A stretch of 64,000 nt of DNA from Methylocella silvestris BL2. GTDB taxonomy: Bacteria; Pseudomonadota; Alphaproteobacteria; Rhizobiales; Beijerinckiaceae. The notes beneath the pieces are model-generated. The model was not told the origin of the DNA and made no database searches. It saw nothing but the letters and a program-made list of their open reading frames with translations. Each line of letters opens with the position of its first letter. The stretch's first letter is position 1. Below, piece after piece: positions 18,010 to 28,200 of the stretch. Where the stretch lies: contig NC_011666.1 of assembly GCF_000021745.1 (NCBI RefSeq), forward strand, positions 248,001-312,000. Reading direction: 5' to 3'. Made by a program: the position numbers and the translations under genes.

Positions 18010-18545
18010 CGAACAGGCCGCGCTTCGGCGAGCGGCGCGAAAACAAATGTGTTTTTGGCGGCGTTCCAGTCGAGCGGCCGCGAACAGAATTTCCAACTGC
18101 TGAAGGGCAGTTTCGCCGCGTTCTTCTGCCCGCAGTCGAGCGCTGCGACGTCAATATAGAGTCGCGGTTTCGGACCGCTTTCGTCGATATTCACGCCATA
18201 GACGGTGTTGTCATAGGCTTTGACGGCGGTGTTGTTCGGGCCGCCGACAAAGACCGCCACCGCGGCGCCGCTTTGACCTGCCGAAAGCGCGGAAGCGGCG
18301 CCGCCGCATTCATAGGCGCTGACGTCGACGACATAATCGACGACGGCGTCTCCGGTCAGATCGGCGAATTTCACAAGGTTCGACGATTTCCCCGGCGCGC
18401 CGCCGGCTTCCTTGCAGGAGTTGTTCAGCTCGACGATATAGCGCCGAAGCTCAAGCGGCAGACTATTGGGCGAGCGCGCGGCGGCAGACTGCTGCGCGGC
18501 AAGCGCTCCAACAATTCCTAAGATCAGATAAAGCGCCCGTCTCAA
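18006..18545 (-). CDS. Exported hypothetical protein with paired cysteines
   Basis: I do not recognise the family. The N-terminus reads LRRALYLILGIVGALAAQQSAAA, a probable signal peptide. The mature part (about 150 residues) has cysteines in NNSCKEAGG, SAYECGGAA, ALDCGQKN and WKFCSRPL, likely two disulfides in the periplasm, and the segment FADLTGDAVVDYVVDV that resembles a calcium-binding or FG-GAP-like loop. The frame opens at GTG 18584 without a ribosome site; TTG 18545 follows a G-rich stretch and starts at the signal peptide. Its 3' end overlaps the stop of the MocA-like gene on the other strand by four bases. Confidence 0.65.
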   Translation of the reverse strand: MRRALYLILGIVGALAAQQSAAARSPNSLPLELRRYIVELNNSCKEAGGAPGKSSNLVKFADLTGDAVVDYVVDVSAYECGGAASALSAGQSGAAVAVFVGGPNNTAVKAYDNTVYGVNIDESGPKPRLYIDVAALDCGQKNAAKLPFSSWKFCSRPLDWNAAKNTFVFAPLAEARPVR

Positions 18546-18640
18546 ATCCCCGCCCCCCGCGTCAATTGCGACTGAAGGAACCACGTTATTTGACCGAAAG
18601 CTTTACGGCAATCCGCTCGCAACGCCGCGCTGCGTCATCC

Positions 18641-19486
18641 TCAGCCCTTGTTGTCTTGTTCAAGCACCGCCGTATGATATTTGCGTTCGATGTCGGCGAG
18701 ATCGACCGTGGGTTCTGGAAATTTCATATCCAGCGCCTTCAGCGCCTCCACCGTGATCTGCATCAGAGCGGCGTCGCGAAACCATTTGCGGTCAGCCGGA
18801 ACCACATACCATGGCGCGCTGGGCAGGCTCGTGGCGGCAAGCGCTTCTTCATAGGCGCTCATGTAATCGGCCCAGAAGAGCCGTTCGGTATAGTCGGACT
18901 CTTCGATCTTCCAATTGCTCTCGGGATCGCGCAGGCGCTTCTTGAAACGTGCGAGTTGTTCCTCCTTGCTGATATGGAGAAAGAACTTGAGAATCACGAC
19001 GCCGTTTTGCGCGAGCAGCGCTTCGAAATTGCGGATCTGCTCGAGGCGTAGATCGGCGGCTTGATCGTCGAGCCGCCGATGCGCCCGATTGACCAGAAAA
19101 TCCTCATAATGCGAGCGGTTGAAGATCGCGATCGATCCGCGTGCAGGCGCGTGCGGATGCACGCGCCACAGGAAATCATGCGCCATTTCCTCGAGCGTCG
19201 GCACTTTAAAGCTCGTGGCGATGACGCCGAGCGGATGAAAGGCGGTGAAGGCGCGCCTGATCGACCCATCCTTTCCGGCCGCGTCCATCCCCTGAAGCAC
19301 GATCAGCAGGCCGTGCTTCTTCTCGGCGTAGAGCAGGCGCTGCAGATGGGTCAGCTGTTCGCCCGCTGCGGCAAGGGCGGCTTCGCCCTCCGCCTTGGAG
19401 TCGAGGCCTGGAGAGGAGTCGGGATCCTGATCCTTCAGCCGAAAGCGTTGACCCTGATCAACGAAGAACAATTTGCGATAGTCCAT
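18641..19486 (-). CDS. Polyphosphate kinase 2 family nucleotide phosphotransferase
   Basis: Uses polyphosphate to phosphorylate nucleotides (AMP or ADP), or the reverse. Walker A is GMDAAGKDGS, with IFNRSHYEDFLV (Walker B/lid region) and KKRLRDPESNWKIEESDY following; this pattern fits the PPK2-related group often named polyphosphate:nucleotide phosphotransferase. The 281-residue length is typical. I start it at ATG 19486 (MDYRKLFFVDQGQRF), which has AGAGG five bases upstream; ATGs at 19519 and 19522 are alternatives. It is cytoplasmic, transcribed away from the giant exported-protein gene. The substrate class (AMP versus ADP) is not resolved. Confidence 0.9.
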   Translation of the reverse strand: MDYRKLFFVDQGQRFRLKDQDPDSSPGLDSKAEGEAALAAAGEQLTHLQRLLYAEKKHGLLIVLQGMDAAGKDGSIRRAFTAFHPLGVIATSFKVPTLEEMAHDFLWRVHPHAPARGSIAIFNRSHYEDFLVNRAHRRLDDQAADLRLEQIRNFEALLAQNGVVILKFFLHISKEEQLARFKKRLRDPESNWKIEESDYTERLFWADYMSAYEEALAATSLPSAPWYVVPADRKWFRDAALMQITVEALKALDMKFPEPTVDLADIERKYHTAVLEQDNKG

Positions 19487-19535
19487 CTTTACCTCTGACG
19501 CCTTGGAGCGGACTGACATCATGCTCCAAACTTCT

Positions 19536-19570
19536 GGAATCGATCATGTTTATGATTTTGGACCGAATTA
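19536..19570 (+). repeat. Copy of dispersed palindromic-repeat core (intergenic)
   Basis: The core AATCGATCATGTTTATG plus ATTTTGGA closely matches the reverse complement of 31284-31318 inside pbpC: AATCGATC, four to six variable bases, then ATGATTTTGGA, two variable bases and GA. It lies between the divergent PPK2 and giant-protein genes. Two matching copies, one intergenic and one genic, indicate a dispersed repeat family. Confidence 0.6.
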
Positions 19571-19709
19571 GTCCGAAATTAGAAAATTGATCCAGCCGGT
19601 TGATGATCTGCGGCAGCCGCAAAAAATTTGATCAAATGCGTCTAGCTTGGCGCCGCTCTCCGTGCGCAGATGTCGCCGTCGCGGTGGGTCAAAAGCGGGA
19701 ATCGCGCCG

Positions 19710-22700
19710 GTGAACTCTGTTTATTCTGGCCGCCCAGCGTGCGCGTTCCGCCGTGGCCGTCAACTCATTTCCGCTTTGCTGCTGACGTTCGCGGCGCTGT
19801 CGGCCGTCTCCCCCGGCGCCGTTGCGCGAGCGCCGGATTGCGGCGCCCCGGGCGATGGCGGCGCGCTTTGCACAGGGCGCGCGGCGAGCGCCTTGCCGCC
19901 GGGACCGGCCGACCCCGCAGGCAGCCTCTCCCGCGCCAGCGTATCGGTCGCGGCGGACGATTCCGTTCTTCTCACAGTCGAGACGCCGGGACGGTTTTCC
20001 CTGCGCGCGCAAAGCGCATCGGGCGTCGCCCTGCAACTCGTCGATATGATGACCGGCCCCGGCGCGGTCGCCGGGAAAGCCGGCGCCGAAGATGGGCGCC
20101 TCGACGTTCTGCTCGATCGCGGCGTCTACAAGCTCCGTAGCTTTGGCGCCAAGGGCGCGAATGGCGAAGCCAAACTCATCCTCACCCCCTTTCGCACGGC
20201 GGCGTCGGTTTCGGGCGAATTGTTGCGCAATGGCGCTCTCAGCGCCACGCTAAGCGATCTCGAGCAGCGCTCCTATTGGATCCTCGTCAGCGGCGGGGAA
20301 CGCATATCTGTGGAGGTAGCCGGCCGCGCCCTGAAGGATCTGCGGCTGTGGCGCAACGGCGCCGATCTCGTCGATCTCGCCCCCGTCACGACGCAGGCGG
20401 AGCCGCAGCCCGGCCATCCGATCACACGGATACGGCTCGAAGGCGACGTTGAGCCGGGGCTTTATCTCGCCACAGCCTATGGCGGTCCGCCAGCTGTCTG
20501 GGCGGACCTCTCGACGGACAATCCGCTGCAAATGCGGGCCGGTCCGCCGCGGAGCCTTGCCGGCGGCTGGTTCGAGGGCGTGATCGGCGCATCGGGCTCG
20601 ACGCGCTTCAAGATCCCGCCGCCTGCGACTTATGTCCGGCTCGAACTGCCGGAACCCGCGCCGGCTCGGCTCAGCGTCGCGCGGGCCAGCGCCGCGCCGC
20701 AGACGGCGGCGATTCTGAAAACCAGCCGCGAGCCGGTCGCTTCCGTCACCGCGCCTCTGCAAGGCAATGAGCCGGCCATCGCCGAAGTGACCGGATTTGA
20801 AGGCCAGCGCTTTGCGCTACGCGCGCTCGCGCCGGCCGACAATTTGAAGATCGACGGGACGGGGCCGCATCTGATTTCGGTCGACGTCGCCGGGGAGGGC
20901 GGCGACGAGGCGCCCGCGACCGTTCTGCTGGCGCGTTTCGCCAAGGGCAAAGGCGCCGTTGTCGTTTCAAAAGCGCTGCGCGTGGCGCCGGGAGAGGCCT
21001 GGCGCGGCCGCTTCAATCTCCGCGGGCCGACGAGCCTGATCTTTGAGATATCGGGTTCCGGGCCGGTTGCGCTACGCACGCAGGGGCCCGGCGCGACGGC
21101 GACCCTTGAGCCTTTGCTCGGCGCCAATGCGCCGCGCGCGGACGGCGCCGCGCCGCGAGCATGGGACGTTGAGGCCGGCTTCTACATTTTGAAGCTCGAG
21201 CCCATTCGCGGCGCCGCTGGCGTGATCGACCTCACTTTCGGCCAGCCCGGCCTCACGCCGCCCGTTGCGGTCTTGCCGAAACGCAATTCGATCGACTTCG
21301 GCCTGCGCGAGATCGATAAGGGCGCCGCCTTCCAGATCTTCGCCAATAGCGCCCCGAACCTGATGCTTGGTCCGGTCGCGCGAAAACTCCCCGCCGATCT
21401 CTCCGCCGCGCCGCTGGTCATCGAGCAAAAGGCGGCGCAGCTCGAACAACCGCGGCCTGCGCCAGACGCTGCGCCGGCCGCGCCTCTCCCGCCGCCCCGT
21501 CCGCCTCAGCCTCAGCCTCAGCCTCAGCCTCTCTCGCCGCCGAAGTCGCCGGACAAAAAGACGCCCGCGGCGGCCGGTCAGACGGCGCCCAAACCAGCGC
21601 AAAAAGCCGAAACCAAACCTGTAGCCAAATCCGCGCCGCCGAAAGCGCAGGCCGAGGCGGCGCCCGGCGCGCTGCTCGTTCCGTTGCGCGCGCCGGCAGG
21701 CGGCGCGATCGCGGCGGCTGACGTTTCCGGCAAGCCGATCGGCGTGACCTTCCTGAACGAGGTCGCGGACAACAATGGCCGCACGCTTGTCGCGGCGATC
21801 GCCTCGGCTGACCACGACCGGCAGGTCATCCTCGCATGGTCGAAACGCGAGCCGCTTGCGCCCGTCCCGGCGATTCCGACAGTGTCCGCCTTGCCCGTCC
21901 TAGCGCCGGGCGAACCGCGCTTTCTCGATCTTGGGCGCGAAGAAACGCGCGAATTCAATCTCGATGTCGCGGAGGGGGGCCTCTACCGCGTCGAGACCCT
22001 TGGCCGGCTCAAGACCTCGGCTGTGATCGGAACCTCATTCAAACCGTCGATCGACAGCGCCTCCGACAATGGAGCGGGCCACAATGCTTTGTTGCAGACC
22101 TATTTGCGCGCCGGCCGCTACCGGATCGCCATAAGGGCTCTCGGCTCGGAAGGTCGGCTCGGCGTCGTCGCAAGACGCGCCGTATTGAAAGAGGCGGGAA
22201 CGCTTGCGCCCGAACAAAGCGCCAAAGCGGCGCTGACCAATGGCGCCGGAGCCCTCTTCGATGTCGTCGCGCCGCAAGCCGCGCCCTACAGGATCGACCT
22301 TTATTCGCTGGGCGTGGATTTTTCGGCGCGTCTCGAAGACGCCGATGGCTGGCCGCTGACGCCGCCCGGCCCGATGTCGCAGCTCCGCCAGACCCTCGAA
22401 AAAGGGCGCTACCGGCTCGTCGTGCCCCCGGTCGAAAGCGACGCCCGCGTCGTCGCGCGGCTGCGCGACATTCGCGAGCCCGAGCCCCTCGCGGGCCATG
22501 GGCCGCATCCGCTCGCTTTCGAGGCGCCGGCAAAATTGCAATGGCGTGAGCCGGCGGACTCCGGCGCGCCGCGCGACCCCGACCGATGGACCTTTGCGCT
22601 CGCGGGAGCCGCGCAAATCACGCTGAACGTTAGCGACGGCATGAGCGCCGAACTGATCAAATCCGGGGCCGAGGGAGCGCCATTGGCGCGCTTTTCGGCC

Positions 22701-25265
22701 TCGCATGGTTTTGCCGGCGAGCTTGCGGCGGGCGACTATGTCGTCGAGGCCCGCGCCATTGGGCGCAACGACCGCCTCGATTACACGCTGGCCCTCGCCT
22801 CAGTCGAGCTTCAGCCTGGCGCGCCGCGCAGCGCCGATCTGCCGGCGACCCTGCCCTTCACGCTCGCCGAAGAGCGAATCGTCAATCTGACGAGCTTTGC
22901 CTCGAAGGAGCTGACCGGCGTGCTGAAGGATGCGGAAGGGCGAACGATCGAGCGGCTCGCGGGCGGCGTGGACGATTGGAGCCTAAGCCTCGCGCGCCGC
23001 CTGCCGGCCGGCGCCTATCGGCTCGAACTTGCGGCGGCGGACGGCGCCGCCGCGTCTCCCGACGACGCAAGCCAGTCCGACGCCGACAATTCAAGCGAGG
23101 AGTCGACGGACGAGGATTCCAGCAGCGATCATTCATCTGAACCCGAGGCCGCATCGTCCGACGCTCAGGATACGGCGGCCGGCGACGCCGCGTCCGAAGG
23201 CGATGCCGCCGAGCCCGCGCCATCTTCCAAAAACGCCGTCGAACTGCGGCTCTCGCTGCCGGAAGCCGTCAAAGGGCCGGACCTCGACCTTGATGGCGTG
23301 CAGCACATCTCGGGTTTTGGCGCGCAGCAATTGGCGCTTCCGCCCGTTAGCGCCGGTGCGCTTCTCGTCGTCGCGGCGGAAGCCTCCTCCGATAGCGTGC
23401 TGTCGCTCGAACGGCGGGATCCGGGCGGCGCCTGGCGCGCGCTTGGGCAGGATCGCGGCCGCGCGCCTGTCGTCGCCATTCCCTCCGACGGCGACGAAAG
23501 CCGTCCGCTGCGCGTCACGCTGTGGCCGCTCGATGGCGAAGCCGCCATGACTGTGGCGGCGCGGGCGGTCGATCCGCGCGAAAGCCTGCGCGCGGCGGAG
23601 CTGCGGCCGCTTGCCATCGAGGGGATGTCGCAGCCTGTCCTTGTTGCGGCGGCAGGCGCTCCGTCAAAAAGCCTCGTCCGCCTCGCGGGCGCCCCAGATG
23701 GGCTGCGGCAGGGCTCGGCGCCGGGACGCATGCTGACCGAGGCTGGCGACAGCGTGCTTGCGCCGCAGTCGGAGCGCCTGTGGTTTGTGAAGCGCGGCGG
23801 CGCTGGCGCCCTGGACGTCGCGCCCTTGCCGTCGAACCTTCACGAAATCGAGCTTGATCTGGCGGCCGGCGATGTCGCGACCCTGACGCAGCCAAAGGCG
23901 GGCGAGGGGACCCTCCGCGTCTGGCGCGCCCGCTCGACCTTCGGCCAGCCGGGGCTTTCGGCCGGCAAGGGCATGGGCGTTTCGCCCTCCGGGCCGGTCG
24001 GCGAAGCGCTCGCGCTCAACGGCGGCGAGCCGCTTCGCGTCTGGAACGCCGGCGGCGACGCCGGCTTACGCGTCAGTCTGAAGGCCTTCGATCTCACGGC
24101 GCAGCCGATGGCCGCCGAGACGGATCGCTACGCGGCGACGCTTCCTGTAGGCGTCGTGCAAATGGTCGCGCTCCCCGCCGGCGCCAAGGAGATCGAGGTC
24201 AATCTCGGGCCGGGCGCAGGCGCGGTGCTGAACGGCGGCTTTGCGCCGGCGACGATCTTTGGCGGCGACAGCGCGCTGTCGCGCCGGCTCACGGGCGTCT
24301 GGACCCGCATTCTTCTGTTCAACATCGGCTCAGCGCCCGCACCGGCGTCTTTCGCATCGGCGCCCGCCCCGAACGACAAGCCGCTCGCCGCCGGCGGAAT
24401 CATGAAGCGCTTCTTCGGCGCGGCGGGATCGTCCGCGCTACGCGTCGAGGCCGCGGCGGGGGATCGTCTCGTCACAGCAGGCGCCCGCGCAACCTTTGTT
24501 GGCGACGCAGGCGCTGTTCTGCGCGGCGGCTCTTTGATCCTGCCGGGTCCGGGCGAAGCGATCCTCGATCATGACGCCGGCCTCGTCGCCGCCTGGGTCG
24601 AAAACGCCGGTCAATCGCCCTGGCCACGCAGCGAGCCGCAGATGGTTGCGCCGCCGCAAAGCGTCGCGCTCGCCGGTCAGGCGATGAAGCTGCGCTTCGC
24701 CGTTCCGGCGCCGGGGCTCGTGGTCGCGCGCTCCGACGCGCCGGTCATTCTCGCCCTCTCGCACAATGGCGTTTTGGGCGAGCCGACGCTGTTTCCGGCC
24801 GGAGCCGAGTTCCGCGCCTATGCGCCGGCGGGAGACGCCGAACTCAATCTCTATTCGCCGCATGACGGGCCGCTGTCCGGCGCGCTCTCCCTCGCGCTGG
24901 ATCCACTGATTGCGATCAGCGAGGGCGTCGGCGAGGCGCGAACGCTCGGCCCAGGCGACGCCGCGCTGTTCGCCTTCGATCTGCCGCGCGCGGCGACCAT
25001 CGGCGTCGGCGTGCGCTCCGATCCCGACAGCGCGCGCGTGCGGCTGCTCGACGAGTCCGGCCGCAGCCTGGGCGAGGGCGTTGCGCAGCTCCAGCGCTTG
25101 CAGCCTGGCCGCTACATCATCGAGGCGCGCGCGCCGGCCGATGGGGCGACGCTGACCGCGCGGCCCGCGCTCGTCGGCTTGACTCCGCCACCGGACGGAC
25201 CGCCGCCCGACGTCGCGCAGCATTATCTCGAACTTGTCGGACTAAAGCCGAGCCGCGCGCCATGA
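19710..25265 (+). CDS. Giant exported beta-rich protein, unknown function
   Basis: An unrecognised 1851-residue protein. The N-terminus has a basic stretch and hydrophobic signal segment (LISALLLTFAALSAV) ending near VARAPD, so it is exported. The body looks like an array of beta-sandwich domains: strands ending in G-x-Y recur near residues 138, 250, 490, 802, 898, 1007, 1099 and 1799 (GVYKLRS, GLYLATA, GFYILKL, GRYRIAI, GRYRLVV, GDYVVEA, GAYRLEL, GRYIIEA), reminiscent of pre-peptidase C-terminal-type domains. A Pro/Gln/Lys-rich linker spans about 581-650 and an Asp/Ser/Glu-rich linker about 1118-1174. There is no enzyme motif. GTG 19710 is my best start; TTG 19647 is the frame limit. It overlaps the alpha-2-macroglobulin frame by four bases, so it likely works with it in the periplasm. 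Confidence 0.85.
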   Translation: MNSVYSGRPACAFRRGRQLISALLLTFAALSAVSPGAVARAPDCGAPGDGGALCTGRAASALPPGPADPAGSLSRASVSVAADDSVLLTVETPGRFSLRAQSASGVALQLVDMMTGPGAVAGKAGAEDGRLDVLLDRGVYKLRSFGAKGANGEAKLILTPFRTAASVSGELLRNGALSATLSDLEQRSYWILVSGGERISVEVAGRALKDLRLWRNGADLVDLAPVTTQAEPQPGHPITRIRLEGDVEPGLYLATAYGGPPAVWADLSTDNPLQMRAGPPRSLAGGWFEGVIGASGSTRFKIPPPATYVRLELPEPAPARLSVARASAAPQTAAILKTSREPVASVTAPLQGNEPAIAEVTGFEGQRFALRALAPADNLKIDGTGPHLISVDVAGEGGDEAPATVLLARFAKGKGAVVVSKALRVAPGEAWRGRFNLRGPTSLIFEISGSGPVALRTQGPGATATLEPLLGANAPRADGAAPRAWDVEAGFYILKLEPIRGAAGVIDLTFGQPGLTPPVAVLPKRNSIDFGLREIDKGAAFQIFANSAPNLMLGPVARKLPADLSAAPLVIEQKAAQLEQPRPAPDAAPAAPLPPPRPPQPQPQPQPLSPPKSPDKKTPAAAGQTAPKPAQKAETKPVAKSAPPKAQAEAAPGALLVPLRAPAGGAIAAADVSGKPIGVTFLNEVADNNGRTLVAAIASADHDRQVILAWSKREPLAPVPAIPTVSALPVLAPGEPRFLDLGREETREFNLDVAEGGLYRVETLGRLKTSAVIGTSFKPSIDSASDNGAGHNALLQTYLRAGRYRIAIRALGSEGRLGVVARRAVLKEAGTLAPEQSAKAALTNGAGALFDVVAPQAAPYRIDLYSLGVDFSARLEDADGWPLTPPGPMSQLRQTLEKGRYRLVVPPVESDARVVARLRDIREPEPLAGHGPHPLAFEAPAKLQWREPADSGAPRDPDRWTFALAGAAQITLNVSDGMSAELIKSGAEGAPLARFSASHGFAGELAAGDYVVEARAIGRNDRLDYTLALASVELQPGAPRSADLPATLPFTLAEERIVNLTSFASKELTGVLKDAEGRTIERLAGGVDDWSLSLARRLPAGAYRLELAAADGAAASPDDASQSDADNSSEESTDEDSSSDHSSEPEAASSDAQDTAAGDAASEGDAAEPAPSSKNAVELRLSLPEAVKGPDLDLDGVQHISGFGAQQLALPPVSAGALLVVAAEASSDSVLSLERRDPGGAWRALGQDRGRAPVVAIPSDGDESRPLRVTLWPLDGEAAMTVAARAVDPRESLRAAELRPLAIEGMSQPVLVAAAGAPSKSLVRLAGAPDGLRQGSAPGRMLTEAGDSVLAPQSERLWFVKRGGAGALDVAPLPSNLHEIELDLAAGDVATLTQPKAGEGTLRVWRARSTFGQPGLSAGKGMGVSPSGPVGEALALNGGEPLRVWNAGGDAGLRVSLKAFDLTAQPMAAETDRYAATLPVGVVQMVALPAGAKEIEVNLGPGAGAVLNGGFAPATIFGGDSALSRRLTGVWTRILLFNIGSAPAPASFASAPAPNDKPLAAGGIMKRFFGAAGSSALRVEAAAGDRLVTAGARATFVGDAGAVLRGGSLILPGPGEAILDHDAGLVAAWVENAGQSPWPRSEPQMVAPPQSVALAGQAMKLRFAVPAPGLVVARSDAPVILALSHNGVLGEPTLFPAGAEFRAYAPAGDAELNLYSPHDGPLSGALSLALDPLIAISEGVGEARTLGPGDAALFAFDLPRAATIGVGVRSDPDSARVRLLDESGRSLGEGVAQLQRLQPGRYIIEARAPADGATLTARPALVGLTPPPDGPPPDVAQHYLELVGLKPSRAP
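21503..21532 (+). repeat. Hexanucleotide tandem repeat (CCTCAG)n in coding sequence
   Basis: Four to five perfect CCTCAG units encode a (PQ)n run in the linker of the giant exported protein. Changes by whole units keep the frame and would only alter linker length. Confidence 0.8.
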
Positions 25266-25288
25266 CGAGGTTCGCAAGGAACGCTCCC

Positions 25289-28200
25289 ATGAAACATCTG
25301 GCGCTCGCCTGCGCTTTCCTCCTCGCCGCCGCTTGCTTGTCGTTCGCTCCGCATCCGGCGCGGGCCGAGAGCGCGCCGCAATTCGACATTCTCGAACGGG
25401 CGGACGGCGCGCGGATCGTGCCCGAACGATTCTTGCGCAGCTGGGACCCGGTGACGCTGTTTTTCAAAAGCGACGCCGGGCCGCAAGGCGGCGGCCCAGA
25501 GGACGCGCCGGCGCAATTCGTCAAGATGACGCCCGACATTCCCGGCGCCTGGCAATGGCTTGGGCCGCGCGCGCTGCAATTCCGGCCTTCAGCGGCGTGG
25601 CGTCCGCTCGAACCGGTCATTTTCGAGGCTGACGGCGCCAGCACGCGCCTCATCCCGCTGCTGCCCGAGCCGGCCTCCACGAATCCCGCGGCCGAGTCGG
25701 AGCCGATCGCCGAACTCGATCATATCGTTCTGACCTTCGCCGGTCCCGTCGATCTCGCCGCCTTGACGCGGCTCACTTCGATCGAACTTCGCCCCGCGCC
25801 CGGCCTTGCCGGGGGCGACGGGCAATTTCTCGCCGCGCAGGATTTCACGATCCTGCCGCTTGAGGGGGCCAAGAAGGATGCCGGCCGGTCCTATCTGGTG
25901 CGGTTGAAGAATGCGGTTCCGGACGGGCGCGTCGCCATCCTGCGGCTAAAACTGTCCAACGAGCCGGGTCTTGACGAGCCCTCCTTCGAGCTGCGCCTGC
26001 AAAGCGCCGCGCCCTTCACCGTCACCGGCGCTTCTTGCGGCGAGGGGCTTGAGCGCGCCAATCTCGACGGGCTGCTTCATTGCGCGCCCTCGAACGGCGA
26101 CGACGAGCCGCGGGCGCGGAGTCTTTCGATCGGTTTCAGCGCGGCGCCGGAACCCCTCGACATCGCCAAAGCGCGCGACGCGTTGCGCATCTCGCCGCCG
26201 GTCGAGAGCCTCAAAGTTGAGCCGGACGGCGCGCATCTCAAAATTTCAGGACAGTTTCTGGCTGACACGATTTATGAGCTGACCGTTGCGCCGGGCACTC
26301 TCGCCGACGACCGCAAGCGCCAGCTCGCGGGCGCCCCTTTCCTGCAGCGCTTCGCCTTTGCGCCGGCGCGCGCAAGCCTGGCCTTCGACGTCCGTCAGGG
26401 CATCGTCGAACGCTTCGGCCCGCAGCTGATCCCGATGCGCGGGGCGGGCTTCGACAAGGTCGATCTCCGCATCTATGCGATCAATCCACTTTCGCGCGAT
26501 TTCTGGCCATTTCCGACGGAGGGCGTCGATACCGACGATTCCAAAGAGCCGCCGCTGCCCGGCAATGCGCCGGAGCGCTGGAGCAAGGACGAAGACGCCG
26601 ACGCCGACGCGATCGCGCAAAGGATCAGAGCGCTCGGCTCGCCCGCCGTCTCGGAGCTCGCGGCGCTGCCGATCCGGCGGCAGGGGGCGGGCGCCAAATT
26701 CGGGCTCGATCTCAAACCCTTCTTCGAGCGCATCAAAGGCGCTGGCGAAGCCGGCGCCTATCTCGTCGGCATGCGTCCGATCGGCGCCGACAAGCGCAGT
26801 TTTATGCGCGTGCAGGTCACGGACCTGACGCTGAGCACGGTGGAGGAGACGGGTCGCGTCCGCTTCGTCGTCACCTCGCTGTCGACGGCCAAGCCGGTCG
26901 AGGGCGCCGAGATCAAACTCGAAGGGTTGCACGAGGATAAATATGTCGCCCTCGTCTCCGGCCGAACCGACGCCGAGGGCGCCTTTACATGGGACGTCGG
27001 CGAGCCCGCCGAGGCGACCATCAAGCGCATCATCGTCGCCAAAGGCCTCGACGTTCTGGCGCTCGATCCCGCCCATGGCCCGGCCGAATATGCGAGCGAG
27101 AACTGGACCAAGCCGGAGGAAGCGTGGCTCGCCTGGACGGTCGATCCGCAGATCGACCGTGTGGAGCCTCCCCGCACGCTCTGCCATCTTTTCACGGAGC
27201 GGCCAATTTACCGGCCGGAAGAGCCGGTGGAGATCAAGGGCTATGTCAGGCGCTATCTCGGCGGCGCGCTGAGCTACGCCAAGGGCGGGGGCACGCTGCT
27301 CGTCAACGGCCCCGGCGGACAGGAATGGCGCCTGCCGGCGGCGATCGACGAGACCGGGAATGTCTACCGCAAATTCGACGCCGCGACGCCGGCGACCGGG
27401 GATTATTCGGTCGCTTTCGAGCCTGACCCCGAGGTCAAGGACGACGCCGCGGACGAGGGCGCAGAGCCGCAGGACGAGGGAGCGGAGCCGGAGGATCACA
27501 ACGCGGCGCAAGCGGAGAACGAGGGGCCGGTCTCCTGCGGGCAAACGCCGTTCAAGAAAGAGGCCTATCGCCTGCCGACCTTCGAGGTGCTGCTCAACGC
27601 GCCGCAGACCGCAACGCTCGACGGCGTGTTTTCGGTGGAGCTTCTGGCGCGCTATTTCGCCGGCGGCCTCGTCGCCGACCGGCCGATCAAATGGCGCGCC
27701 AGCCAGTTCCCCTATGCCTGGACGCCGCCCGGCCGCGAGGGCTGGTTCTTCTCGACCGACGCGCGTTTTTCCGGCGACGGCAAGTTCAAATCGACTCCCG
27801 TCCTCGAACGCGAGGGGACGACGGACGGCGCCGGGGCGGCGAAAATTGCCTTCGATCCATCGATCGAGCCGACTGCGCAGCCGCGCCGCTATCAGATCGA
27901 AGCGACGGTCGCCGGCGACGATCAATCCGAGGTGCGCAACGTCGTCTCGGTCGCGGCTTTGCCGCCCTTCGTGCTCGGCGTCAAAACGCCGCGCTACCAG
28001 AAGCAGCCGGGGCCGATCGACGCCGAAATCCTCGCCGTCGACGCCAAGGGCGCGCCGATCGAGGGGGTCGCGATGACGGCGCGCCTCGTGCGGCGCAATT
28101 GGAGTTCGACCCTGCAGGCGAGCGACTTCAGCCAGGGCGCGGCGAAATATGTAACCGAAATCGTCGACGAGACGGTGAGCGAGAAACTGATCGCCAGCGG

